Shown: piece by piece, positions 17,509 to 26,133 of the stretch | How the letters are laid out: the number at the start of each line of letters is the position of its first letter | How positions within the stretch are numbered: the first letter of the stretch is position 1 | Origin: Fibrobacter intestinalis | GTDB lineage: Bacteria; Fibrobacterota; Fibrobacteria; Fibrobacterales; Fibrobacteraceae | NCBI RefSeq assembly: GCF_900167415.1 | Contig: NZ_FUWU01000015.1 | Coordinates: forward strand, 1-59,609 | DNA: 59,609 nt | Reading direction: 5' to 3' | Notes under the pieces: generated by a model | What the model saw: only the letters and a program-made list of their open reading frames with translations | What the model was told of the DNA's origin: nothing | Database searches by the model: none | Made by a program: the position numbers and the translations under genes

Positions 17509-19329
17509 ATGAAAAACATGGATACGATTGCCGTTCTCGATTTTGGCGGCCAGTATGCGCATTTGATTGCGAACCGGGTTCGCCGTCTCGGAGTCTTTAC
17601 CGAAATCCATTCCCCTAATGCTCCCGTTTCGGAACTGGAAGGAGTCAAGGGAATCATTTACAGCGGAGGGCCGTCCAGCGTTTACGCCGCGGATGCTCCC
17701 GAATACAACCCCGAAATTTTGAGTCTTCCCGTCCCGAAGCTCGGCATCTGCTACGGGCACCAGCTTCTGGCGTTCCAGCAGGGCGGAAAAGTGCAGCCGG
17801 GAAAAGTCAAGGAATACGGCATCGCGGATTTGAAGGTTCTGGAACCTGCCGACCCGATATTTGACGGCGTTCCCCAAGCGTCGCCTATGTGGATGAGCCA
17901 CGGGGACAGCGTCTCGGAACTTCCGGCGGGATACAAAATCATCGCAAGCACGGACGATTGCCCGATTGCCGCCGTTGCCTGCCCCGAAAAAAGACTTTAC
18001 GGATTTCAATTTCACCCGGAAGTCACGCACAGCCGCTTCGGCATGAAAGTCCTTGAAAACTTTGTGAAATTCTGCGGTTGCGAAAAATCGTGGAATATGA
18101 AGAGCTATTTGCCCCTGATTACGTCTCGCATTCGTGAGCAGGTCGGGAACAGGAAAGTCTTCCTTTTGGTGAGCGGCGGCGTGGATTCCACCGTGGCGTT
18201 TGTCCTTTTGAACCGCGTCCTCGGACCTCAAAAGGTTCTCGGCTTGCATATCGACAATGGCATGATGCGCCTGAACGAATCGCAAAAAATCGTGGATTTT
18301 CTGAAAGCCGAAGGCATGGACAATCTGAAAGTCTGCGACGCCAGTGAAAAATTCCTCGAAAAACTGCGGGGCGTCACGGCACCGGAAACCAAGCGCGGCA
18401 TTATCGGCAGGGAATTTCTGGTTGTCAAGGACGACGAAATGGCGAAGTTGCACCTGGATCCAAACGAATGGATGATGGCGCAGGGAACGATTTACCCCGA
18501 CACGATTGAAAGCGGCGGCACGAAAAACGCGGACAAAATCAAGACGCATCACAACCGCGTCCAGGAAGTTCTGGATCTGATGGAAAAGGGGCTAGTTCTG
18601 GAACCCCTTGCCGATTTATACAAAGACGAAGTCCGTGCGCTCGGCGAGGAACTCGGCATTCCGCATCATCTTGTCTGGCGACACCCTTTCCCCGGCCCGG
18701 GACTTGGCGTGCGCTTGCTTTGCAGCGAGGGAAAAATCAGCGAAGAAATTGTGCCTGCGGAAAACGTGCGGGACTTTTCCGGGAAATCGCTTGCCGAATA
18801 TCTGCGAGAAAATCAAATCGACGGACGGATTCTCCCGATTCGAAGCGTCGGCGTGCAGGGCGACGGCAGAACTTATGCGCAGCCGTTTTTGCTTTCGACT
18901 CCCGGACTTTCTTGGAAACGGTGCGAAAAATTTTCCACGGAATTGGCGAACCGTTTCAAGGCTATCAATCGGGTGGTGTATCAGATTGGAACCGTCGGCG
19001 GGGAAGAGAAGCTTGTTGAGCAGTATGCCACGCGGAAAAATTTTGACACTCTCCGTTTATTCGACAACATCTGCACGGAATTTTTGCAAGAAAACGATTT
19101 GTATGAAAAAATCTGGCAGATGCCCGTGGTGCTTCTGCCGCTTCGTGTGCAGGAAAAGCCCTGCATCGTCATGCGCCCGGTGAACAGCTCCGAAGCGATG
19201 ACGGCGAATTTTGCCGAAATCGAACCCGCGTTGCTCGGGGAACTTTGGCGCCGTTTCGAGTCGGCTGGAGCGGGCTCGCTCTGGTATGACGTGACGCACA
19301 AGCCCCCCGGAACGATTGAGTGGGAATAG
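17509..19329 (+). CDS. guaA: GMP synthase (glutamine-hydrolysing)
   Basis: A 606-residue enzyme that aminates XMP to GMP with glutamine and ATP. The N-terminal class I amidotransferase domain has the nucleophile Cys81 in LGICYGHQLLAF and the His-Glu pair in YGFQFHPEVTHS. The ATP pyrophosphatase domain has the P-loop LVSGGVDSTVA near residue 224, and the dimerisation domain ends KPPGTIEWE as usual. It is about 80 residues longer than the common 510-525-residue form; extra sequence lies around the region EEIVPAENVRDFSGKSLAEY. An in-frame ATG three codons in is an alternative start. It is a single-gene unit with a terminator at 19399. Confidence 0.96.
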   Translation: MKNMDTIAVLDFGGQYAHLIANRVRRLGVFTEIHSPNAPVSELEGVKGIIYSGGPSSVYAADAPEYNPEILSLPVPKLGICYGHQLLAFQQGGKVQPGKVKEYGIADLKVLEPADPIFDGVPQASPMWMSHGDSVSELPAGYKIIASTDDCPIAAVACPEKRLYGFQFHPEVTHSRFGMKVLENFVKFCGCEKSWNMKSYLPLITSRIREQVGNRKVFLLVSGGVDSTVAFVLLNRVLGPQKVLGLHIDNGMMRLNESQKIVDFLKAEGMDNLKVCDASEKFLEKLRGVTAPETKRGIIGREFLVVKDDEMAKLHLDPNEWMMAQGTIYPDTIESGGTKNADKIKTHHNRVQEVLDLMEKGLVLEPLADLYKDEVRALGEELGIPHHLVWRHPFPGPGLGVRLLCSEGKISEEIVPAENVRDFSGKSLAEYLRENQIDGRILPIRSVGVQGDGRTYAQPFLLSTPGLSWKRCEKFSTELANRFKAINRVVYQIGTVGGEEKLVEQYATRKNFDTLRLFDNICTEFLQENDLYEKIWQMPVVLLPLRVQEKPCIVMRPVNSSEAMTANFAEIEPALLGELWRRFESAGAGSLWYDVTHKPPGTIEWE

Positions 19330-19398
19330 CTGGTGATGTTTCCGAACTAGGTCGCAACCCAAATTGCAAACCCCTGTTCCAAACCCCTTAAGCAAGGT

Positions 19399-19432
19399 CT
19401 CCGAATGTAAATCTCGGAGGCTTTTTTGTTTT
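19399..19432 (+). terminator. guaA terminator
   Basis: CTCCGA and TCGGAG pair around a 9-base loop and are followed by GCTTTTTTGTTTTTT. It lies about 70 bases after the guaA stop. Confidence 0.8.
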
Positions 19433-19652
19433 TTGCAACTAGGTATGGAACCAAGTTTATAACCGGGTTGAAAACCCTTTTTTGAACTAGATTTGCCGCT
19501 TTTGGCAACAAACCAAGTTGCAAATCTTGCTAGAAAACTAGGAGGGAAACTGAGTGGCAAATCATCGTTTTCAAATGCAACTGGCAGGAGTGGAACGACA
19601 GTTTGCAACTGGTGGAACAACGTTTTTTTGAACACAGGTTAGTGGGAAAAAT

Positions 19653-19842
19653 GGCACGATGCCACGAGCTGTTTTTTGCCCGGGACGGTGAAAGGCATGG
19701 TGCCACGACCCATTTTTTGTTCGGGACGGAGAATGGCATGGGGCCGCGACCCATTTTTTGCTCAGGATGGTGAATGGCATGATGCCACGACTTGATTTTT
19801 GCCCGAGACGACGAATGGCACGATGCCGCAGCCTGTTTTGGG
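19653..19842 (+). repeat. 41-base tandem repeat, 4.6 copies
   Basis: Four full units begin at 19653, 19694, 19735 and 19776, and a partial unit at 19817. Each opens GGCAYGRTGCCACGA (with variants) and continues with a T6 tract and GGGACGGTGAAT-like sequence. Open frames on the minus strand through it (100-110 codons) are by-products of the 41-base period and lack a ribosome site. The 815-base gap 19330-20144 otherwise holds the guaA terminator and the repeat at 19890. Confidence 0.85.
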
Positions 19843-19889
19843 AACATTCCAAAGCGCATGAGTTTGTGATTAGCGGCATAGCGGCGAGT

Positions 19890-20010
19890 GCCCTTCGATA
19901 AACTCAGGGACCACCCTTCGACTGGCTCAGGGACCGTTGGTTAGTGTGCTTCGACGGGCTCAGCAACCATGCTTCGGCAAGCTCGGTAACCGTTTGTCGA
20001 ACTAGTCAAA
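19890..20010. repeat. Cluster of TTCGA..CTCAGGGACC repeats
   Basis: At least four half-units occur in a row: CCTTCGATAAACTCAGGGAC, CCTTCGACTGGCTCAGGGAC, CTTCGACGGGCTCAGCAACC and CTTCGGCAAGCTCGGTAACC, ending TTTGTCGAACTAG. It is the densest copy in the window. Confidence 0.8.
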
Positions 20011-20144
20011 GCGGGAGCAGTGATTTAGGGAGTTAGGAGAACGGCTGCCAGCCATTTTTTCGCTTTAACACACGGATTTGCTCAGAACTAACGTTCTTCG
20101 CTTTTTGTAGTGAGAGCCGTCAGGCGCGAATAAATCCGTTTTTC

Positions 20145-20405
20145 TTATTTTCTCGCCAGCTCCTCGTACTTCTTAAACAACTCCGCGACGATTTCGCTCT
20201 CGGTCATCTTTGGCGAGGATCCATACGCTTGCATAACGGCACGATCGTTTTCCTGATGGGCTTTGCGCAGTTCGGGCGGCATCGTGGTTTCGTCGTAAAG
20301 GTCGGCGAGGGAACAATCGGGGTATTTGGCGCGGGCGTCGAGGATGGCTTGGGCGGTTTGGGTGATAAGGCAAGGAGGAACGGTCTCCTGATCGTTCTTT
20401 TTCAT
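20145..20405 (-). CDS. Orphan MmeI C-terminal-like protein or remnant
   Basis: An 86-residue product matching, from memory, only the last part of large MmeI-type (type IIL) restriction-methyltransferases: AILDARAKYPDCSLADLYDE, TMPPELRKAHQENDRAVMQA, then ESEIVAELFKKYEELARK. No methyltransferase or nuclease domain lies upstream; the preceding 100 bases are TCACTTC-type tandem repeats. A GAGGAGG sequence sits four bases before the ATG at 20405, so it may still be translated. The likeliest reading is a leftover of a deleted restriction-modification gene; a small independent protein is the alternative. Confidence 0.6.
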   Translation of the reverse strand: MKKNDQETVPPCLITQTAQAILDARAKYPDCSLADLYDETTMPPELRKAHQENDRAVMQAYGSSPKMTESEIVAELFKKYEELARK

Positions 20406-20579
20406 GTCCTCCTCTTTTTGGACGGTCGGGAGACCGTCCTTCCCAGTGACTTCACACATTTCACTCTTCACTCCTCACTTCTCACTTCTCACTTCTCACT
20501 TCCAACTTCCAACTTATTACCCGCTCTTCCCCAATTTCAAAATTTTCCTATTTTTTCGCCCGTCTTTGGAGATTTTACA

Positions 20580-21281
20580 ATGAAACATTTTGCTCTTTTC
20601 CTTGCTGCTGCGTTCTCTGTGACCTTTGCTAAAGATTTGGCTCCCAACAAGACGCACGCGGTTTTGAATATCTCTTATACGAATTTCGACGATGTTCCGC
20701 AAAAGAACAAGACTTTGACTTTTGTCGGGGAGAGTAAACCCAAAAACAAAATTGTCGTGAAAACGAATGGCTACGGGGAAGTTTCGTTTTTGATTCCCCG
20801 CGAGGACTCCTATACGATTCTGTGCGAAAGTCTGACGGGCGCTTTTGAATGCGGCAAGACTCCCTATGTTTCTTTGAAGGCTAGCTACGGCTCGGTGAAT
20901 GTGGCGTTTGACGACACCCGTGCGGAATTGCACGGCGTTTCATTCAAGGCGGGAAGTGCGGAGCTTTTGCCTTCGTCGCTTTCGACGTTGGACAAGACGA
21001 TTGCGGGTCTCAAAAAGAACGCCAAGGCAAAAGTGGAAATCGAAGGGCACACGAGTTCCGAGGGCGGCGAAGAATTTAACCAGAAACTCTCCGAAGACCG
21101 CGCGAACAGCGTCCGGGATTACATGATTCAAAAGGGAATTTCCAAAGATCGCGTGACGGCAGTCGGCTACGGATTTTCCCGGCCCAAGGCGTCGAACGAT
21201 ACCGAAGACGGCAGACGCCAGAACCGCAGAATTGAAGTCCGGGTGACAAATCCCGACGAAGTGAATGTTTCCGCGGAATAG
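20580..21281 (+). CDS. OmpA-family outer-membrane protein with peptidoglycan-binding domain
   Basis: A 233-residue protein with signal peptide (FALFLAAAFSVTFA). The first 100 mature residues form an Ig- or carboxypeptidase-like beta region. The OmpA C-terminal domain follows: VSFKAGSAELLPSSLSTLDK, VEIEGHTSSEGGEEFNQKLS, RANSVRDYMIQKGI, VTAVGYGFSRPKASNDTEDG and RRQNRRIEVRV. The peptidoglycan-contacting Asp and Arg positions look kept. The ATG at 20580 was chosen over far-upstream starts because it opens the signal peptide and has GGAG nine bases ahead. It likely tethers the outer membrane to the wall. Confidence 0.92.
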   Translation: MKHFALFLAAAFSVTFAKDLAPNKTHAVLNISYTNFDDVPQKNKTLTFVGESKPKNKIVVKTNGYGEVSFLIPREDSYTILCESLTGAFECGKTPYVSLKASYGSVNVAFDDTRAELHGVSFKAGSAELLPSSLSTLDKTIAGLKKNAKAKVEIEGHTSSEGGEEFNQKLSEDRANSVRDYMIQKGISKDRVTAVGYGFSRPKASNDTEDGRRQNRRIEVRVTNPDEVNVSAE

Positions 21282-21302
21282 AAGCCTTTTCATTAGAGTG
21301 AC

Positions 21303-21500
21303 TATTTGTTAGTGGTCAGTTATCAGTTGTTAGTTATGAGTTGAGAGTTGAGAGTTGGAACTTAGAACTTAGAACTGAGAACTTAGAACTGAGAACTTAG
21401 AACTGAGAACTGAGAACTGAGAACTGAGAACTGAGAACTGGGAACTGAGAACTGGGAACTTAGAACTTAGAACTGGGAACTGAGAACTGGGAACTAATAG
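21303..21500 (+). repeat. AACTGAGAACTTAGAACT low-complexity tandem array
   Basis: About 200 bases are made of 7-base words (GAACTGA, GAACTTA, GAACTGG) repeated in tandem, preceded by GTTATCAGTTGTTAGTTATG words. Inverse-sense TCACTTC words occur at 20460-20515, so the OmpA gene is flanked on both sides by such arrays. Confidence 0.85.
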
Positions 21501-21517
21501 TTGGTCGCTTCCAAAAG

Positions 21518-22492
21518 TTACTGAAGCGCTTCCGACTGGATTTTCCAAACCTGTTCGGGATTGTCGGACGTAAGCCAGGAAAGGTAAGCGTTTCCTTTAA
21601 AGGACCAGGCGAAGATGTTTTGGATTCCCGCTCGGCGGGCTTCTTCAGTAGCGATTGCGATGTCGTTTTCCCGTCCGCTTTCAATCTGGTAATTTTTAAT
21701 CCACATTTGCGCTTCTTTGCCGAATGTTTTGGCGATGCTTGCAATGCGCTTGGAAATCTGTGCGTAATTCAAACGGATTTTTTCTTCGGAATCCCCGCGC
21801 TCCCAGTAAGGGTCGCAGGCGATTTCATCGACGGAGGGAAGCTTGGCGATTTGTTCCCAGTCGTCAAGTCCGGCAGGAAACCAGGGTGGGAGCATGCAGA
21901 TGCAGTTCCTTTTCCCGCGGGCGTGCGCGTCGGCTGTCATTTCGGCAAGGAAATCGACAAGGGAATCTTCCCGGAATTTTTTCACCTCTTCGGTTAGGGC
22001 CACTGGCATTTCGCAGCCGAACTGTTCCCGGAATTTTTGTTTGCACGCAGGGCAGCGGCACGCCCAGTTTTCCAATTTTCCCTTTTCAAAGTAGAAATGC
22101 GGCTCATCCCAAAAAATGGTTTCGACTCGGGATTTGCAGACGCTTTCTATCCAGCGGTGCATGTAGGCGCGGAACTTCGGCTGGTTGGGGCAGGCTGCGA
22201 CAGAAGGACTTCCGTCCAGGGAAATCTGGCAGAGGGAATGATCCCGGGCGGTGAGTTCCGAATACGCTTCGCCACCGAAAACCCGTCCGACTCCCCAGGG
22301 ATTCGCATAGACGGTGAATCCGGCGTCTGCGGACAAGTCGATGATGCGCCGCATCGTTTCGGGGTAGTATTGCTCGTCTTCTTCGGACCAGGTGTGCAGA
22401 ATGCAGTTGAATCCCGCTCGGCGGATTTCGTTCAGGTCGTCGATGATCCGTTCCGGATTTCGTACGCCAAAATAGGCGATTCCTTTTTTCAT
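21518..22492 (-). CDS. Putative TIM-barrel glycosidase-like protein
   Basis: A 324-residue cytoplasmic protein without signal peptide. It starts KKGIAYFGVRNPERI at an ATG with an AAAGG ribosome site; the TTG two codons upstream is less likely. Strand-like segments at regular spacing (FNCILHTWSEED, FTVYANPWGVG, ETIFWDEPHFYF, DEIACDPYWE, NIFAWSFKG) suggest a TIM barrel, with acidic residues at strand ends (WDEPHF). The CRCPACKQKF pattern has three Cys as in a metal site. This resembles hypothetical glycosyl-hydrolase-like families, but I cannot name one. It is downstream of a receiver-domain gene on the same strand. Confidence 0.6.
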   Translation of the reverse strand: MKKGIAYFGVRNPERIIDDLNEIRRAGFNCILHTWSEEDEQYYPETMRRIIDLSADAGFTVYANPWGVGRVFGGEAYSELTARDHSLCQISLDGSPSVAACPNQPKFRAYMHRWIESVCKSRVETIFWDEPHFYFEKGKLENWACRCPACKQKFREQFGCEMPVALTEEVKKFREDSLVDFLAEMTADAHARGKRNCICMLPPWFPAGLDDWEQIAKLPSVDEIACDPYWERGDSEEKIRLNYAQISKRIASIAKTFGKEAQMWIKNYQIESGRENDIAIATEEARRAGIQNIFAWSFKGNAYLSWLTSDNPEQVWKIQSEALQ

Positions 22493-22573
22493 GGGCAAAA
22501 CCTTTTAGGGAGAGATTTCTGGATGCGCGATGGCCTTGAATATCGCTGTGCCGGAATTCAGGCTTCTTGCGTT

Positions 22574-23005
22574 TCAGGGCTTGAATGTGGCATTCGACCA
22601 TTGCGGCGTGGTCGCTTCGTCGAGAACATATTGCAGGACTTCGTCCCAGGAATTTTTGTTCACGGGTTTCGGCAATAGGAACGCTTCGTTAGAATCCCTG
22701 TCGATGGGATAATCTTTTTCCACAAGTTCGACAATCCAAGATTCCGGGATAGCGTCGCGGAGCCTTTTGCCAAAGAGGACGGATTCCTTTGTCGGCGCAG
22801 AAGCGTGGTCGAGAACGATGAGCGCTGGTGATTCGCCTTGGGATAGCGGAGTGTCCAGGGCTTTTTCGCCCTGCGCAATACCTTTGCACGTGTAGATGGC
22901 GGTGTCTGCGGAAATATCATGGGAAAGCATCCAATCGAGAGTCCAATTGGCGATTTCCGAAAGATCCGTCGCAGGGTCGTCAGAGATGAAAAAAATGTGT
23001 CCCAC
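22574..23005 (-). CDS. Stand-alone divergent receiver domain protein
   Basis: About 143 residues with a CheY-like layout: an acidic pair in IFFISDDP at the start, a candidate phospho-acceptor Asp in ALIVLDHASAP near the middle, and a conserved Lys-Pro in AFLLPKPVNKNSW near the end. There is no output domain. The GTG at 23005 places the first beta strand at the N-terminus; a start further upstream would overlap the divergent thiL start. It may regulate by protein contact. It is probably co-transcribed with the barrel protein downstream. Confidence 0.6.
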   Translation of the reverse strand: MGHIFFISDDPATDLSEIANWTLDWMLSHDISADTAIYTCKGIAQGEKALDTPLSQGESPALIVLDHASAPTKESVLFGKRLRDAIPESWIVELVEKDYPIDRDSNEAFLLPKPVNKNSWDEVLQYVLDEATTPQWSNATFKP

Positions 23006-23043
23006 GGCTGAAAAAATAACTAAAAATTTTAGTTTTACAGCAA

Positions 23044-24033
23044 ATGGAAAAAACAACATGGCATTTTCCCCCGCTGGGGGAGTTCGATTTTATACGGCAG
23101 ATTCTTTCGGACAATGTCCCGATGGACAAAGCGTCCCCTTCGGAACGCCTGTGGCTTGGCGCCGGCGATGATTGCGCTATTTTTGACGGCTGGCTTGTGA
23201 CCAAGGATATGTCGGCGGAAAATTCGCATTTCCGTCTGGACTGGTCGTCTCCGGAGCAGGCGGTGGAAAAGTGCATCGTCTCCAATGTCTCGGATATTTC
23301 GGCGATGGGCGGGGAAGCGGCGTTAGCACTTCTCGGTATTTGCGTGAACAAAAATTGGGATGCGTCCGTTCGGGCGCGGATTGCGGAAGCCTTTTCCAAA
23401 GGATTTTCTAAACGGGGAATTTCTCTTATCGGCGGCGACATCGTTTCTGCCGACGAAGGCCTGTTTTCGATTACGATGCTCGGTCGTGCAGTCGGGAAGC
23501 CGCTTCTCCGTTCGGGGGCAAAGCCGGGGGAGACCGTCTTCGTTTCGAGTCCAATTGGGGCGAGCGGAGCGGGATTGTGGGCTTTTTTGCACGGAAAGCA
23601 GGAAGATGCCGAAATTCAGGATGTGGTCGCGGAACACTTGTGCCCGAAAATCGACGAGAAATTCGGGGCGAATCTGGTGCGCGCGGGAATCTCCGGCGGT
23701 TGCGTGGACCTCTCGGACGGCCTCAGCTCGGAATTGAACCACCTCGCGCTTTCTTCCGGGGTGAAAATTCGCATTGAAGAAAGCAAAATTCCCGTTCATC
23801 CGGGGGCGGTTCGCCTTTCGGAAAAATACGGAGTGGACGCTCGCGAGTTCTGGCTGCGGGGCGGCGAAGACTACCGCTTGCTTTTTACTTCGGACGATAC
23901 CGAAGAAACCTTGCGGGAAAAAGGGGTTTCCGCCTATGCCGTGGGCCATGTTCTGGAAGGCTCCGGAGTGGAAATGATTTCCCGAACGGGAAGCGTGGAG
24001 AGGATTTGCGCCGCCGGCTGGTCGCATTTGTAG
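23044..24033 (+). CDS. thiL: Thiamine-monophosphate kinase
   Basis: A 329-residue ATP-dependent kinase that converts thiamine phosphate to thiamine diphosphate. It opens with GEFDFIRQIL and has the LGAGDDCAIFDG metal site, SNVSDISAMGGEAALALLGI, GGDIVSADEGLFSITMLGRA, GGCVDLSDGLSSELNHLA and RGGEDYRLLFTSD in the family order. All acidic metal ligands appear present. Transcribed divergently from the receiver gene with 38 bases between starts. Confidence 0.95.
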   Translation: MEKTTWHFPPLGEFDFIRQILSDNVPMDKASPSERLWLGAGDDCAIFDGWLVTKDMSAENSHFRLDWSSPEQAVEKCIVSNVSDISAMGGEAALALLGICVNKNWDASVRARIAEAFSKGFSKRGISLIGGDIVSADEGLFSITMLGRAVGKPLLRSGAKPGETVFVSSPIGASGAGLWAFLHGKQEDAEIQDVVAEHLCPKIDEKFGANLVRAGISGGCVDLSDGLSSELNHLALSSGVKIRIEESKIPVHPGAVRLSEKYGVDAREFWLRGGEDYRLLFTSDDTEETLREKGVSAYAVGHVLEGSGVEMISRTGSVERICAAGWSHL

Positions 24034-24189
24034 CTTCAAAGGAGAAAAAGTGGATTGGGCGGTCTCTTTATCGCCTTCCAAATTGTATATTTTCCTGCAA
24101 AATTCGCTGAAAAGACTTTTTGAAAAAGACGGTGCCCCGTTTGGGCCGTTCCCGGCGAGGAATGTTTCGCGTTTTCAAAAAGGGAATGG

Positions 24190-26133
24190 ATGTCGAATCG
24201 TAAGGACAACGTTGAAATCGGGTGGTTTATGGGATCTGGAAAAAAAATTGGCGAACTCCTGCTGCGTCAGGGAGTCATTGACGAAGATCAGCTGAAACAC
24301 GCGTTGAGCGAAAACGAGCGGACAAAAATTCCGCTTCCGAAAATCCTTGTGCGCCTGGGGATGGTCAGCGAAGAAGTCTTGACGAATATTCTGGGCGTGC
24401 AGCTGCGCAATACGACTCGGATGCGTATCGGCGAAATGCTCTTGAAGCACAGCTTCATCACGGAAGCCCAGCTGAACAAGGCACTGGAAGAACAGAAAAA
24501 AACGGGTCAGCGGCTTGGACGGACGCTGGTGTCTTTGGGATTCATGCCCGAAGAACGGCTGGTGGAAATCCTTTCCGCCCAATTTGAAGTCCCCTATGTC
24601 AAACTGACGAATTTCAATATCGATTCGGAAGTCCACAACCTGATTTCCGAAGATGTCTGCCGTACTTATAAAATCGTCCCGCTTTTTGTGACCGATAAGA
24701 CGCTGACGATTGCGATGATGGATCCGACGAATGTCCGGGTTGTCGATATTGTGAAGTTCAAGTCCCAGATGGATGTGGACGTCGTGATGGCGAATGAAAA
24801 AGACGTCATGGCGGCTATCGATCGGGTCTATGCGACCACAGCATCCGGCGATTCGTTGGAATCCTTGTTGAATAAGGCGAAAGCGGAAGGTTCCGAAGAA
24901 CTGGAAACGGTGGACCGGGAAGCGGAAGCCCAGCAGGACGCTGCCCTGACCGATGAAGAAGGCCAGCAGGTTGTCAAAATCGTGACCTCGCTGATTCAGG
25001 AAGCGATTGCCAGCCATGCTTCCGATATTCATTTGGAACCGCAGGAAACTTTCTTAAAGCTCCGTTATCGCATCGATGGCGACCTTCAAGTTCAAACGCC
25101 GATTCCCGCCCGCCTGATGCCGCAGATTCTTTCGAGAATCAAATTGCTCGCCAAGATGGACATCGCGGAAAAGCGCAAACCTTTGGATGGCCGTTTCACG
25201 GTTCGATATCGCGGCAGCGAAGTGGACTTGCGTGTCAGCTCCTTTCCCGTTTCCCTCCGCAAGCGCGGCGTCTGCGAAAAAATCGTCATGCGTATTTTGG
25301 ACCCGAATTCGGGCCAGTTCCCGCTGAAGGACATGGGATTTGCGCCCATCATGTTCAAGCAGTTCAAAGACGCGATCAATTCGCCGAACGGCATTGTGCT
25401 GGTGACGGGTCCGACAGGTTCCGGTAAATCGACGACCCTTTACGCGTCTATCCGGGAAATTCTCGATCCGACAATCAATATCTCGACGATGGAAGACCCT
25501 GTGGAATTGAATATCGACGGGGTGAACCAGGGACAGATCAACGTGGCTGCGGGATTTACTTTTGCGGCGGGCATTCGCGCACTTCTCCGTCAAGACCCCG
25601 ATGTGATTATGATCGGCGAAATGCGTGACAAGGAAACGTCTTCCATGGCGATTGAAGCGGCTCTGACGGGGCACTTGGTGTTCAGCACGCTCCATACGAA
25701 CGACTCTTCGGGTTCTTTCCCGCGTCTTTTGGAAATGGGGCTGGAACCCTTCCTGGTCGCGACGGTTATGAAAGGAATTCTGGCGCAGCGATTGGTACGC
25801 CGTATCTGCAAGCACTGCAAGGAGCCTGTCGATATTTCTCCGGAACTTCGAGAAGAGCTGCATCTGGATCCCGGGATGCAGTTCTATCACGGCAGGGGTT
25901 GCGAACATTGCGACGGTTCGGGCTACAAGGGGCGTTGCGGCATTTACGAATTTCTGGTACCCAACGAAGCGGTGCGGAATGCGGTCGTGAAGCGCGCCTC
26001 TGGCGATGAAATCAAGCAGATTGCCATGAGGGAATGCAACATGATTACCCTGCGCATGGATGGAATGCAAAAGGCTTTGGAAGGCCTTACCACTTTGGAG
26101 CAAGTTCTCGGCTCCTCGAATCCGGATGACTAA
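24190..26133 (+). CDS. PilB/GspE-type secretion ATPase
   Basis: A 647-residue cytoplasmic hexameric ATPase. Two MshEN-like N-terminal repeats occur (GELLLRQGVIDEDQLKHALS and GEMLLKHSFITEAQLNKALE). These precede the core with ASDIHLEPQE, the Walker A GPTGSGKSTTLYASI near residue 415, the Asp box TMEDPVELNIDG, the Walker B RQDPDVIMIGEMRDKETS and the GHLVFSTLHTND His box. Four zinc-type Cys sit in CKHCKEP and CEHCDGSGYKGRCG. With pilM and a PilN/O-like gene 6 kb downstream, a type IV pilus role (PilB) is favoured over type II secretion. The stop overlaps the pcrA start (TAATG). Confidence 0.93.
   Translation: MSNRKDNVEIGWFMGSGKKIGELLLRQGVIDEDQLKHALSENERTKIPLPKILVRLGMVSEEVLTNILGVQLRNTTRMRIGEMLLKHSFITEAQLNKALEEQKKTGQRLGRTLVSLGFMPEERLVEILSAQFEVPYVKLTNFNIDSEVHNLISEDVCRTYKIVPLFVTDKTLTIAMMDPTNVRVVDIVKFKSQMDVDVVMANEKDVMAAIDRVYATTASGDSLESLLNKAKAEGSEELETVDREAEAQQDAALTDEEGQQVVKIVTSLIQEAIASHASDIHLEPQETFLKLRYRIDGDLQVQTPIPARLMPQILSRIKLLAKMDIAEKRKPLDGRFTVRYRGSEVDLRVSSFPVSLRKRGVCEKIVMRILDPNSGQFPLKDMGFAPIMFKQFKDAINSPNGIVLVTGPTGSGKSTTLYASIREILDPTINISTMEDPVELNIDGVNQGQINVAAGFTFAAGIRALLRQDPDVIMIGEMRDKETSSMAIEAALTGHLVFSTLHTNDSSGSFPRLLEMGLEPFLVATVMKGILAQRLVRRICKHCKEPVDISPELREELHLDPGMQFYHGRGCEHCDGSGYKGRCGIYEFLVPNEAVRNAVVKRASGDEIKQIAMRECNMITLRMDGMQKALEGLTTLEQVLGSSNPDD

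Noticed and set aside
19530-19879. Minus-strand open frames of about 100-110 codons after guaA
   Set aside because: They are produced by the 41-base tandem repeat, whose units have no stop in these frames; no start site and no recognisable protein.
21303-21500. Possible CRISPR array in the AACTGAGAACT tract
   Set aside because: The units are 7-base words without unique spacers of constant length, so it is a simple tandem repeat; no cas gene is near.
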